Below the pieces are notes generated by a model that saw only the letters and a list, made by a program, of their open reading frames with translations, made no database searches and was not told where the DNA came from. Positions 43,166-51,551 of a stretch of DNA of 64,000 nucleotides are shown here, piece by piece. Each line of letters starts with the position of its first letter. Within the stretch, counting starts at the first letter, position 1. Made by a program: the position numbers and the translations under genes. This DNA is from Agrobacterium vitis (lineage in GTDB: Bacteria > Pseudomonadota > Alphaproteobacteria > Rhizobiales > Rhizobiaceae), in the NCBI RefSeq assembly GCF_037039395.1, contig NZ_CP146242.1, positions 620,001 through 684,000 of the forward strand, given 5' to 3'.

Positions 43166-43437
43166 TGGAAAAGCCGTCCTACACCACGTCCAAGCAATGG
43201 CTCTGGTGTTCCGGTGCCTTGGCCTGGACTGTCATCCTGGCTTTGACCATCGCGGCTTGCCTTGGCTCTGACCAGGCCGTGGCGTTCGGCACCATTGCTG
43301 TTCCGAGCATGGTCGGCCTGATCGTTGCGCTGCTGGGTGTGCATCGCGCCTTCGGCTCTCTCGATATGCGGGCAATGACGCGGGGACCAAAGCCTGATCC
43401 GCCTTGTCTTGAACCTCCCGCCGGAGGTCAGTCATGA
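43165..43437 (+). CDS. Membrane protein, holin candidate
   Basis: A 90-residue protein with two hydrophobic helices (LWCSGALAWTVILALTIAAC and AFGTIAVPSMVGLIVALLGV) and a Pro-rich tail. It overlaps the previous and next genes by a few bases. It may be the holin or an antiholin partner. Confidence 0.7.
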   Translation: MEKPSYTTSKQWLWCSGALAWTVILALTIAACLGSDQAVAFGTIAVPSMVGLIVALLGVHRAFGSLDMRAMTRGPKPDPPCLEPPAGGQS

Positions 43438-43787
43438 GCCGCACCCTTATCGCCGGTCTGGCGGCTCTTGCGGTTCTTGCCGCCATCATCTGGGGCGGAG
43501 TGGCTGCGATCGACAAGATCAAGACCATGGTGGACACAGCCGCCAAAACCGCCCGCAGCGAACGAGATAACTATTGGCGCGCGGAAATCGAGAAATCGAA
43601 TGCCGCCGCCCAGGCAAAGATTGCCGAGACCCTCAAGCAAACCATGGCCGCGCAGGACGCGGCCCGCGATCAGATCGAAGCCGCCAATCAGCGTGCAGGC
43701 ACCTTGGAGAAACAGAATGCGTCTTTGCCCGTTGGCGACACTGATGGCATTGGCCGCGATCGCGTCCGCTTGCTCAATCAGCGCTGA
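43434..43787 (+). CDS. Rz-like inner-membrane spanin
   Basis: A 117-residue protein with an N-terminal helix (TLIAGLAALAVLAAIIWGGV) and a long Ala/Gln-rich coiled coil (AAQAKIAETLKQTMAAQDAA) in the periplasm. Its 3' end encloses the start of the Rz1-like lipoprotein in another frame. Confidence 0.85.
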   Translation: MSRTLIAGLAALAVLAAIIWGGVAAIDKIKTMVDTAAKTARSERDNYWRAEIEKSNAAAQAKIAETLKQTMAAQDAARDQIEAANQRAGTLEKQNASLPVGDTDGIGRDRVRLLNQR

Positions 43788-43992
43788 GACCCCGCCGGTG
43801 GTCAAGACAGTCTATGTCGAGCGGGAGGTCCCGGCCGCATCGAAGGTAGCTTGCGATGCTCCTGCTCTACTACCCGATCGGCGGCTGAACGAGCAGGAAG
43901 CCACTTCCTTTTGGGGCAAGGATCGGACCGCGCTTCGGACCTGTGAAACGCGCCGGGCCGCTGCTGTGTCGGGGGGCAACCATGCTCAGTAA
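43717..43992 (+). CDS. Rz1-like outer-membrane spanin lipoprotein
   Basis: A 91-residue protein beginning inside the Rz gene in the +2 frame, with GGAG before the ATG. The signal MRLCPLATLMALAAIASACS ends in a lipobox (ASAC). The mature part is Pro/Val-rich (ETPPVVKTVYVEREVPAA). The 71-base nested overlap with Rz is the classical Rz/Rz1 arrangement. Together they fuse the inner and outer membranes at lysis. Confidence 0.8.
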   Translation: MRLCPLATLMALAAIASACSISAETPPVVKTVYVEREVPAASKVACDAPALLPDRRLNEQEATSFWGKDRTALRTCETRRAAAVSGGNHAQ

Positions 43993-44200
43993 TATCCATT
44001 TCGAGCTTGCCGAAGAGCGGGTGGAGCAAGAGCGGGCGGCCAAGGTCGCGGCAGCACGTGCCGACATCAACAAGGCCGGCGCAGACGAGTGCGTCGATTG
44101 CGGGCAAACCATCCCACAGGCGCGCCGACTGGCTTATCCGGCTGCCGCCCGTTGCATCGACTGTCAGACGTCGATCGAGCGTGAGGTTTATTGCCGATGA
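43982..44200 (+). CDS. TraR/DksA-type C4 zinc-finger protein
   Basis: A 72-residue protein with the C4 finger DECVDCGQTIPQARR and ARCIDCQTSIER. In TraR the acidic N-terminal helix enters the RNA polymerase secondary channel and acts like DksA with ppGpp; here the N-terminus is FELAEERVEQERAAKVAAAR. It overlaps Rz1 by 11 bases and DUF2730 by four. It may tune late transcription. Confidence 0.85.
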   Translation: MLSNIHFELAEERVEQERAAKVAAARADINKAGADECVDCGQTIPQARRLAYPAAARCIDCQTSIEREVYCR

Positions 44201-44580
44201 TCCTCGATATGACAGCCATCGGCGTTCTGATCTCGCTGGCGCTCAACAGTATCAACCTGCTCACGCAGTTCCGCACGATGATGTCGACGGGTGAAAAGAA
44301 GCTCGAAGAGCGGATGGTCAAAGCGGAATCGAAGCTGGTCGAATACGACCGGCGCATCCAGGCGATCGAGAGCGAGCTAAAGCATCTGCCTGATCGCGGA
44401 ACGACCCACCGCCTTGAACTGTCAATGGCGGAAATCGCCGGGCGTCTCAACACGATCGAAGTTGCACAAGCAGGCCGATTTTCGGCCATGGAGCAAAAAC
44501 TAGCCCCCATCCAAGCCATGGGCGAACGGCTGAACGAAGTCCTTTTGGAGCAAGCAAAGCATGAACAGCATCGCGGTTGA
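44197..44580 (+). CDS. DUF2730 protein
   Basis: A 127-residue protein with one N-terminal membrane helix (DMTAIGVLISLALNSINLLT) and a long coiled coil (KKLEERMVKAESKLVEYDRR). This is the DUF2730 type found in Mu-like phages just before the head genes. The function is unknown. Confidence 0.8.
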   Translation: MILDMTAIGVLISLALNSINLLTQFRTMMSTGEKKLEERMVKAESKLVEYDRRIQAIESELKHLPDRGTTHRLELSMAEIAGRLNTIEVAQAGRFSAMEQKLAPIQAMGERLNEVLLEQAKHEQHRG

Positions 44581-44878
44581 TTATGAAAAACTGACCAGGG
44601 AGAAAGCCCGTCTGGTCATTCTTCAGGAGCTGGCAAAGCAGACCAACGAAAGTCTGTCGTCCCCGTTTTTCGACGGGGCGCTTCGTCTGAGTGCCATCTA
44701 TCAGGATCTGCCATGGGTCAATCAGCAGATCGAATATCTGCGCAATTTGAGTGCGGTGAAGGTTCTCGATGTTGATGAGGACGTGAAAATCGCCACCCTG
44801 ACGGATCATGGAAAACGTCACCTTGACCGGGAAATCACCATTCAGGGCGTCCAGCGTCCGCGCCGGCCGGGGATCTGA
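44561..44878 (+). CDS. Mu gp26-like protein
   Basis: A 105-residue protein overlapping the previous gene by 20 bases. It has KARLVILQELAKQTNESLSS, LPWVNQQIEYLRNLSAV and ATLTDHGKRHLDREITIQGV. The pattern is a small winged-helix-like protein that occurs before the small terminase gene in Mu-like phages. The function is unknown. Confidence 0.75.
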   Translation: MNSIAVDYEKLTREKARLVILQELAKQTNESLSSPFFDGALRLSAIYQDLPWVNQQIEYLRNLSAVKVLDVDEDVKIATLTDHGKRHLDREITIQGVQRPRRPGI

Positions 44879-44880
44879 TC

Positions 44881-45483
44881 ATGACAAAAGGGCGCGGCCG
44901 GCTGAGTTCGCTCCAACTGCTGCCGAGGGAATGCAACCATGTGGTCCAGTGGGCGGCAGAGCAGCTTCAGGATACGAGCACCTCGCAGATCGATATCTAC
45001 AAGGAGTTCGTCACCAAGCTGGAACAGGTGCAAAAGGAGTCTCGTGGCGAACTGGACTTCAAGATCCCGAGCTTCAGCTCGTTCAACAGATATTCGATCA
45101 ATCTGGACGAACTGACACGTCAGATCAACGAAGCGAGAGAGATGGCGTCGGCGGTCGCATCAACCTTCGATGCCGAGGAAAGCGACGATCTTACGCTTGT
45201 GGCAACCGAGGCCATCAAGGCTCTCGTGTTGGCCAGCACCCGAACCAAGAGAGACACGATTGACCCGAAGGGCATCGCCTCCCTGGCTGCCGCTCTTCAC
45301 AAAGCATCCCAAGCTCAATCGGTATCCTCGGACCGCCGGCGCAAGGTTGAGACCGACTTCAAACAGAAGGCCGAGAAGGTGTTCGCGACGGTCTCGGGCC
45401 AGATGGATGCCGATGGCAAGCCCGACGGCAAAGAAGTGCTGCGCAAGATCCGCGAAGACATCTACGGGATCTTTGAGAAATGA
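44881..45483 (+). CDS. Small terminase subunit (DUF3486, Mu gp27-like)
   Basis: A 200-residue protein, all helical. It starts KGRGRLSSLQLLPRECNHVV and contains SFSSFNRYSINLDELTRQIN, diagnostic of DUF3486. It recognises phage DNA for packaging and pairs with the large subunit encoded next (ATGA overlap). Confidence 0.9.
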   Translation: MTKGRGRLSSLQLLPRECNHVVQWAAEQLQDTSTSQIDIYKEFVTKLEQVQKESRGELDFKIPSFSSFNRYSINLDELTRQINEAREMASAVASTFDAEESDDLTLVATEAIKALVLASTRTKRDTIDPKGIASLAAALHKASQAQSVSSDRRRKVETDFKQKAEKVFATVSGQMDADGKPDGKEVLRKIREDIYGIFEK

Positions 45484-46841
45484 AGTCACCAGCCGTCCCT
45501 CTCTATGGCTACCAGCAGCGCTGGCTGCTTGATCGCTCGCGCTTCAAGCTGGGTATGTTTGCCCGCCAGACGGGCAAGACCTTCACGACCACGCTGGAGA
45601 CCGTCGACACCTGCTTTGAAGCGGCCGTGAAGGGTAAGCGTGAGCGCTGGGTGATCCTGTCACGCGGGGAGCGCCAGGCGCGCGAAGCCATGAACGAAGG
45701 GATCAAGGTCCATTGCAAGGCCTATGATCTTGCCTTTCAGGAAGCGGAGTTCGATTGGGAAGGCGAGAGCGGCACGCATAAAGCCTTGGAAGTGACCCTG
45801 CCGCATGGATCGAAGATCACGGCGCTGCCAGCCAATCCGGACACGGCACGCGGCTTTTCCGCCAATGTCTTTCTGGACGAATTTGCCTTCCACAAGGATA
45901 GCCAGCAGATCTGGCGGGCGCTCTTTCCGGTCATTTCCAAGGGCTGGAATATCAGGGTCACGTCCACCCCAAACGGCAAGAGCAATAAATTCTACGAACT
46001 GGCCACCGGGCCGGCCGATGACGTCTGGAGCCGCCACGTCGTCGATATTTATCAGGCGGTGCGGGATGGCTTGCCCCGCGACATCGAGGAACTGCGCGCC
46101 GGTCTGGCAGATGAAGATAGCTGGGCGCAGGAGTTTGAACTGAAGTGGCTGGACGAGGCGAGTGCCTGGTTGTCCTACGATCTGATTTCGTCCTGCGAGG
46201 ATGAGCGTGCCGGAGACCCTGAAGGCTACCAGGGCAATGTCTGCTTCGTGGGGCGCGATATCGGCCGGCGAGAGGACCTGCACGTCATCTGGGTCTGGGA
46301 ACTGATCGGTGATGTGCTTTGGGAGCGTGAGCGGATTGAGCAAAAGCGCGCCACCTTTGCGCAGATGGACGAAGCCTTCGACGACGTTATGACCCGCTAC
46401 CGCGTCGGCCGGGTATGTATCGACCAGACGGGCATGGGCGAGAAAGTCACGGAAGACGCCCAGATCCGTTATGGCAGCCGGGTTGAAGGCGTGTTGTTTA
46501 CCGGGCCGAATAAGCTTGTCATGGCGACGCGCGGCAAGGAGCGGTTCGAGGATCGCTCCGTGCGCATCAGTCAGGGCGATCAGAAGCTGCGCGCCGATCT
46601 TCACAAATTGCGCAAGGTGGCTTCTGCCACCGGTGCGCCTCGCTTTGTGGCTGAACGCGATGAAGACCATGCCGACCGCACCTGGGCGGCCTTCCTGGGC
46701 ATCCTTGCCGCTGATGGCGTTGTTGGTGAATACGGCTACGAGCCTGCCCTCCCGCCCAAATCCAAACTTGCAGAGAGCCAGGGCGATGATGAACAGGCCT
46801 ATCGCATGGCATCGATGCGCAACAGACGCGGAGGCTATTGA
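45480..46841 (+). CDS. Large terminase subunit (Mu gp28-like)
   Basis: A 453-residue packaging motor. The ATPase motifs are GMFARQTGKTFTTT (Walker A, residues ~23-36) and ANVFLDEFAFHKD (Walker B). The nuclease half has FVGRDIGRREDLHVIW and VCIDQTGMGEKVTEDAQ, with acidic metal ligands. The intact frame overlaps the portal gene. Confidence 0.94.
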   Translation: MKSPAVPLYGYQQRWLLDRSRFKLGMFARQTGKTFTTTLETVDTCFEAAVKGKRERWVILSRGERQAREAMNEGIKVHCKAYDLAFQEAEFDWEGESGTHKALEVTLPHGSKITALPANPDTARGFSANVFLDEFAFHKDSQQIWRALFPVISKGWNIRVTSTPNGKSNKFYELATGPADDVWSRHVVDIYQAVRDGLPRDIEELRAGLADEDSWAQEFELKWLDEASAWLSYDLISSCEDERAGDPEGYQGNVCFVGRDIGRREDLHVIWVWELIGDVLWERERIEQKRATFAQMDEAFDDVMTRYRVGRVCIDQTGMGEKVTEDAQIRYGSRVEGVLFTGPNKLVMATRGKERFEDRSVRISQGDQKLRADLHKLRKVASATGAPRFVAERDEDHADRTWAAFLGILAADGVVGEYGYEPALPPKSKLAESQGDDEQAYRMASMRNRRGGY

Positions 46842-48394
46842 TGGCCCAGATCCTCGACCAATACGGCAACCCGATCGTCAAGGCCGCGATGAAGCAGGAG
46901 CAAGGTGGGCCGACAACGACTGGCGTTCGCCAAGCGGCTGGCAATCACCAGGCACCCGGCCTGACACCCCAGAAGCTTGCCCGCATTTTGCGCGAGGCCA
47001 TTGATGGCGATCCGGAGCGCTACCTTGAGCTTGCCGAAGACATGGAGGAGCGCAACGAGCATTATGCTGGTGTTCTGGGTGTGCGCAAACGTCAGGTCGC
47101 CGGACTGGACATCACGGTTGAGGCTGCCAGCGATAGTGCAGACGATGTCCGCGATGCCGACCTCGTGCGCGACTTTATATCTCGCGATACCTTTGAGGAC
47201 GAACTGTTCGATATTCTCGATGCCGTGGGGAAGAGCTTCAGCGCCACCGAAATCATCTGGGACACATCAGAAGGCCAATGGTCAATCAAGGCGCTCAAAT
47301 GGAATGATCCACGATGGTTCCGATTCGATCGCAATGATGGGGAGACATTGAGACTGCGTGGTCCGGCCGGTGACGAAGATCTCTGGCCAGCGAAATGGAT
47401 CGTGCATCGCGCCAAGGTCAAATCGGGCCTGACCATTCGTGGTGGCTTGGCCCGATCAGCGGCTTGGACCTATTTGTTCAAGACCTTCACGACTTCGGAT
47501 TGGGCCATCTTCTGCGAGGCTTATGGCCAGCCGTTGCGGCTGGGCAAATATGGCGCTGGCGCAAGCGAGCCCGACAAAGAAAAGCTGCTGCGGGCTGTCT
47601 CCAGCATTGCGGCCGATTATGCCGCCATCGTGCCAGAAAGCATGGCGATTGAGTTTATCCAGGCGCAACTGTCCGGTAGCCTTGATCTCTATGAACGGCG
47701 TGCCGATTGGCTGGACCGGCAGATATCCAAGCTCGTGCTGGGACAGACGGCAACGACAGATGCACAGGCTGGCGGCTATGCGGTCGGCAAGGTGCATGAC
47801 GGTGTGCGTGAGGATATCGAGCGGGCGGATGCACGCCAGCTTGCCGCGACCCTGAACCGCGATGTTGTCGTGCCACTGGTATCGTTCAATCGTGGCCCCC
47901 GAAAAAAATACCCGAAAATCTGTATCGGACGCCCCGACGATATCGATGTCAACACTCTGGTTGCTAATGTCGTCAAGCTGGTCCCGCTCGGCCTGAAGGT
48001 CGGCATGTCCACCATGCGCGACAAGATCGGCCTGCCTGATCCTGGCAAGGACGAAGAAATCCTGATGCCGGCCGCAGCGGCAGCGCAGCCGCCTGCCGAT
48101 CAGACGGACAGCGGACCGCCTGCGATTGCCACCCAAAGCCAGATGGCCCGCGCCGATCGCGATGCTATCGATGCGGCAGCCGCCCAGATCTCGGCTGATG
48201 ACTGGCAGGAGATGACGCCGCCTGTGGTCGATGGTTTGGCCGAGGCACTGAGCAAGGCAACCTCGATCGCGGAGGCACAGGCGATCCTTGCGGCTCAAGT
48301 CAGCGCCATGGGCGTCAATGCCTTTGTCGAGCAGCTCGCCCGTGCGGCGTTCTCAGCCCGGATATCCGGTGAAGCCGATGAGCCGCTTTCATGA
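46841..48394 (+). CDS. Portal protein (DUF935, Mu gp29-like)
   Basis: A 517-residue portal. It has the DUF935 segments LARILREAIDGDPERYLELA, RNEHYAGVLGVRKRQVAGLD and WTYLFKTFTTSDWAIFCEAY, then KLVLGQTATTDAQAGGYAVG. The C-terminal ~80 residues are Ala/Asp-rich helices. The ATG overlaps the terminase stop. Confidence 0.93.
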   Translation: MAQILDQYGNPIVKAAMKQEQGGPTTTGVRQAAGNHQAPGLTPQKLARILREAIDGDPERYLELAEDMEERNEHYAGVLGVRKRQVAGLDITVEAASDSADDVRDADLVRDFISRDTFEDELFDILDAVGKSFSATEIIWDTSEGQWSIKALKWNDPRWFRFDRNDGETLRLRGPAGDEDLWPAKWIVHRAKVKSGLTIRGGLARSAAWTYLFKTFTTSDWAIFCEAYGQPLRLGKYGAGASEPDKEKLLRAVSSIAADYAAIVPESMAIEFIQAQLSGSLDLYERRADWLDRQISKLVLGQTATTDAQAGGYAVGKVHDGVREDIERADARQLAATLNRDVVVPLVSFNRGPRKKYPKICIGRPDDIDVNTLVANVVKLVPLGLKVGMSTMRDKIGLPDPGKDEEILMPAAAAAQPPADQTDSGPPAIATQSQMARADRDAIDAAAAQISADDWQEMTPPVVDGLAEALSKATSIAEAQAILAAQVSAMGVNAFVEQLARAAFSARISGEADEPLS

Positions 48395-49686
48395 CGGCGA
48401 CGATTGCGGCGCTGAAGCCGGAAGACGCCATCAAGGCCCTGAAGGCGCGCGGCGAACAGCTCGCACCGTCCTTCTCCTGGCAGGACGTCTATGCCGAGGA
48501 GCATGCCAAACAGTTCACGGTCGCCAAGTCGGCCGGGTTCGATATCCTCACGGACCTTTTCGACGGCCTTCAAACCAGCCTTGAAGAGGGCAAGACGTTT
48601 CGGGATTTCGCCAGCCAGGTGACGCCGGTCCTCCAGGCTAAGGGCTGGTGGGGCGTCCAGGATGTGACCGATCCCCTGACGGGAGAGCTTCGCAAAGCGC
48701 AGCTCGGTTCGACACGTCGCCTGCAATTGATCTTCGACGTGAACCTGCGGGTGTCTTACGCAGCAGGCCATTGGGCGGCGTTTGAGCGCAACAAGGCGCG
48801 CCGGCCTTGGCTGCGCTATGTCTGCATTCTGGACGACCACACCCGGCCGGAACATCGCAAGCGCCACAATCTTTGCCTGCCTGTCGATCACCCTTATTGG
48901 GACACCTGGGCACCGCCGTGCGGTTGGAATTGCCGCTGCACCTTGCAAAGCCTGTCGGATCGCGATGTCGAGCGCATGCGGGGTGAGTTGAAGTTCACGC
49001 CGCCCGAAGATGACTTCGTTGCCTTCACCAACAAGCGCACGGGCGAAGTCCGGATGATTCCGCGGGGCATCGATCCTGGCTGGGATCATAATCCCGGCAA
49101 GGCCGGATACCGGGCATTCGATGCGGCGGAAAAGCTGATCAATGCACCGCCGATCATGGCCGCCCAGGTCAACAAAGATCCGGACTGGCTGGTCAGGCCG
49201 CTCGGCGATGACTTTGCGAGGTGGTTTGACGCAGCGACGGCTGGCGGGCGTGTTGATCGCTCGATCGTCGTGGTTGGCGCTTTGTCCGAGGACGTCCTGG
49301 TATCTCTTGCCCAGGGCGGGATTGCGCCGCAGTCAGGTGCCATCACCCTGACCCAGCAAGCGGCTCTGCATATGATCCGCGATGCCAAGGCCGGGGTAGG
49401 AAAGACCGTCGATATGGCGGCGCTCCGACAACTGCCTGCCAATCTCAGTCGGCCGAGGGCGGTACTGCGGGATAAGCGCGACGGTGCGCTTCTCTATGTG
49501 TTCGACAGCGGCCAAGACCCGCGTCTGGCCAAGATCGTCGTGAAGGTCGATTTTGCAGACAAGGCGCGACCGCCAGGAGGCAAAGCCCAGACGATCGTCA
49601 CCAACTCGATCCGAACGGCGGGGCTTGTGGATCAGGCCACGCTATCTGATCCAGCCACATATGAAACTCTGTTTGGGAAGGTTTGA
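48391..49686 (+). CDS. Mu F-like minor head protein with C-terminal toxin-like (PBECR-type) domain
   Basis: A 431-residue protein. Residues ~1-200 are the Phage_Mu_F domain (SWQDVYAEEHAKQFTVAKSA, RVSYAAGHWAAFERNK, CILDDHTRPEHRKRHN, PPCGWNCRCTLQSL), a head morphogenesis protein. Residues ~240-285 are a linker. The last ~140 residues (QAALHMIRDAKAGVGKTVDM, RAVLRDKRDGALLYVF, KIVVKVDFADKARPPGGKAQ, VTNSIRTAGLVD) look like the PBECR (phage barnase-EndoU-colicin-RelE) fold found at the end of such proteins. It may be injected with DNA. Confidence 0.88.
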   Translation: MTATIAALKPEDAIKALKARGEQLAPSFSWQDVYAEEHAKQFTVAKSAGFDILTDLFDGLQTSLEEGKTFRDFASQVTPVLQAKGWWGVQDVTDPLTGELRKAQLGSTRRLQLIFDVNLRVSYAAGHWAAFERNKARRPWLRYVCILDDHTRPEHRKRHNLCLPVDHPYWDTWAPPCGWNCRCTLQSLSDRDVERMRGELKFTPPEDDFVAFTNKRTGEVRMIPRGIDPGWDHNPGKAGYRAFDAAEKLINAPPIMAAQVNKDPDWLVRPLGDDFARWFDAATAGGRVDRSIVVVGALSEDVLVSLAQGGIAPQSGAITLTQQAALHMIRDAKAGVGKTVDMAALRQLPANLSRPRAVLRDKRDGALLYVFDSGQDPRLAKIVVKVDFADKARPPGGKAQTIVTNSIRTAGLVDQATLSDPATYETLFGKV

Positions 49687-50052
49687 TGATCGCCGAGGGG
49701 GTACGCCACTTTCCCCGTAGCAGTGTCACCGTTGCCAGGACGGGATCACCAAACCGGACGTGCGATTTCCCGGTTGTCACGGCGATCATCAACATCATGA
49801 TACGCCCCTCGGCAATAGATTTCAACATGATCGATTTTAAGCGCCATAGACGCGCGCAAGGCTGTTGAACGGCCAGTGACGCAGGGCAAAGCCCTCAAAC
49901 GCGCCCAAGGGCTTCAAACCGGCTTCAAATTCGAAGCCTTGCCTCTCTCCCCCGTCGTGATATGAGTTGGTTGGCCGCATCGTCACGGCAAGCAACTCAC
50001 CCGGTAACCCTACCGGCTGTTTTACTTTATCGGGCCGGGGCAATCTCGCCCC
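49687..50052. other. Non-coding gap between F-like and protease genes
   Basis: No convincing gene is seen. A minus-strand open frame (49598-49828) overlaps the end of the F-like gene and has no ribosome site. The gap ends with copy 2 of the 25-bp boundary motif at 49999-50023. Mu has its gpG gene near here; the homologue in this prophage is further downstream at 53350. Confidence 0.5.
49999..50023. promoter_or_regulatory. 25-bp module-boundary motif, copy 2
   Basis: ACCCGGT, A, ACCCTACCGG, then CTGTTTT, 30 bases before the protease start codon. It differs from the copies at 42384 and 61617 only at the eighth base. Confidence 0.7.
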
Positions 50053-51135
50053 ATGACGAAACGTACCCAACACCTCTTTTCCGGCCTTGTTGCCGCCCAT
50101 GCCGTAATGCTGGGTGGGGCGGATGCCGCTTTGCCTTCCGAAGGCTCGTCCGGGCACTGGATCATGCTGCTGCCGATCGGATCGTTTTCCGGTCGCGACG
50201 GTCGCGGTCCCTATTCGACCAATGGTCTTGAAGGCATGCGGGCCGTGATTGCTTCCACCGAACAGCGCGCCGGCAGTACCGACCTCGTGGTCGATTACGA
50301 TCACCAGACGCAGTTCTCGGCTGTGCCCGGTGTGGGTGGCCAAGCGCCGGCTGCCGGCTGGATCAAGCAGCTCGATGCCCGTCCCGATGGCCTCTATGGC
50401 TTGGTCGAATGGACGGACAAGGCAGCCCAGGCCATCCGGGCTGGCGAGTATCGCTACATTTCCCCCGTCTACCAGCACGATAAGGCCGGCCAGGTGCTGC
50501 GGCTGATTTCGGCCGGATTGACCAATGTGCCCAATCTCGAACTTGCGGCCGTGGCCGCCAGTGCCCAGCAAAATTGCGCTCAACCCAACCAGGAAAACGA
50601 TATGAAAAGAATTGCCGCCGCCTTGGGGCTTTCCGAGGACGCGGATGAGAATGCTATTCTCATCGCGATCAACAGCGTGCTGACCGGCAATGCGGCGATC
50701 GCCGCTGCGGCTGGTCTGTCGGCTACCGCCAAGCCGGCCGAGATCGTCACCGCGATCAATTCCGCACGCGCCGATGTCGATCCCACCAAGTTCGTACCGA
50801 TCGAGCAGGTCGCGGCGCTCCAGACTGGTTTGAAGGCCCTTCAAACCAAAATGGAAGGCGAGGAGGCCGAGACCGCCGTTAACCGGGCGATCACCGAAGG
50901 CAGGCTTACGCCGGCACTGAAGGCCTGGGGCCTTGATCTGCACAAGAAAGACGCCGCAGCCTTCAAGGCGTTTGCCGACGCTTCTCCGGTTCTGACGGCA
51001 ACCCAGCGCGCCGGCGTCACACCGCCCGGCAATGGCACCGACACGGATCTGACGACGGAGGATCTGGCGGTCATGAGCCAGATGGGTCTCAGCAAGGCCG
51101 ACTTCCTCAAGGCCAAGAAAGGCGGTGACGCATGA
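50053..51135 (+). CDS. Mu I-like prohead protease with scaffold domain
   Basis: A 360-residue protein. The N-terminal ~170 residues are the Mu-type serine protease: WIMLLPIGSFSGRDGRGPYS, DLVVDYDHQTQF and AGEYRYISPVYQHD, then LISAGLTNVPNLE. The C-terminal part is Ala/Glu-rich and helical, and would act as scaffold for the head. An internal ATG at 50602 with its own ribosome site could give the scaffold alone. The start ATG is preceded only by a weak CGGGGC. Confidence 0.9.
   Translation: MTKRTQHLFSGLVAAHAVMLGGADAALPSEGSSGHWIMLLPIGSFSGRDGRGPYSTNGLEGMRAVIASTEQRAGSTDLVVDYDHQTQFSAVPGVGGQAPAAGWIKQLDARPDGLYGLVEWTDKAAQAIRAGEYRYISPVYQHDKAGQVLRLISAGLTNVPNLELAAVAASAQQNCAQPNQENDMKRIAAALGLSEDADENAILIAINSVLTGNAAIAAAAGLSATAKPAEIVTAINSARADVDPTKFVPIEQVAALQTGLKALQTKMEGEEAETAVNRAITEGRLTPALKAWGLDLHKKDAAAFKAFADASPVLTATQRAGVTPPGNGTDTDLTTEDLAVMSQMGLSKADFLKAKKGGDA
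50602..51135 (+). CDS. Nested scaffold protein (internal start in protease gene)
   Basis: An in-frame ATG at 50602 with AGGA seven bases upstream begins MKRIAAALGLSEDADENAIL and gives a 177-residue protein. It starts precisely after the protease domain. In Mu, gene I (protease) and gene Z (scaffold) share such an arrangement. The start is predicted, not shown. Confidence 0.7.
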   Translation: MKRIAAALGLSEDADENAILIAINSVLTGNAAIAAAAGLSATAKPAEIVTAINSARADVDPTKFVPIEQVAALQTGLKALQTKMEGEEAETAVNRAITEGRLTPALKAWGLDLHKKDAAAFKAFADASPVLTATQRAGVTPPGNGTDTDLTTEDLAVMSQMGLSKADFLKAKKGGDA

Positions 51136-51539
51136 CGGCTCTGACCGCAGACCGCAACACCGCCCAGCGGAGCGGCGATAACCGCAATTTCCCGGTCAAG
51201 GCATCGGCTACCCTCTTTGCCGGTGCCATGGTGGCGATCGATGCGACAGGCATGCTGGTCCCGGCCGGCGCAACGGCAACCCTGAAGGTCGTCGGCCGCA
51301 ACGAGCGCCAGATCGTCAATGCTGGCGCTGACGGCAGTGTCCGCGCCGATGTCAAAACCGGCATCTTCCGATTTGCCAATTCGGCATCGACGGACGCCAT
51401 CACCTTGGCTGACATCGGATCGAGCTGCTATGCGGCCGACGATCAGACGGTCGCCAAAACCTCCAATTCCTCCGCGCGTCCTGTTGCCGGCACGATCTTC
51501 GATGTCGATGACCAGGGCGTGTGGGTCAAGTTCTCTTAA
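51132..51539 (+). CDS. Head decoration/stabilisation-like protein
   Basis: A 135-residue beta-rich protein (TAQRSGDNRNFPVKASATLF, MVAIDATGMLVPAGATATLK, TIFDVDDQGVWVKFS). The style and the place between the protease and major head genes fit a capsid-decorating protein of DUF2190-like type. It overlaps the previous gene by four bases. Confidence 0.7.
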   Translation: MTALTADRNTAQRSGDNRNFPVKASATLFAGAMVAIDATGMLVPAGATATLKVVGRNERQIVNAGADGSVRADVKTGIFRFANSASTDAITLADIGSSCYAADDQTVAKTSNSSARPVAGTIFDVDDQGVWVKFS

Positions 51540-51551
51540 AGAGGCCCGTCC

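Noticed and set aside
49598..49828. Minus-strand 76-codon frame after the F-like gene
   Set aside because: It overlaps the end of the F-like gene, has no ribosome site and no recognised motif; left as non-coding.
49837..50943. Minus-strand open frame of 368 codons
   Set aside because: It is antisense to the Mu I-like protease and has no recognisable domain.
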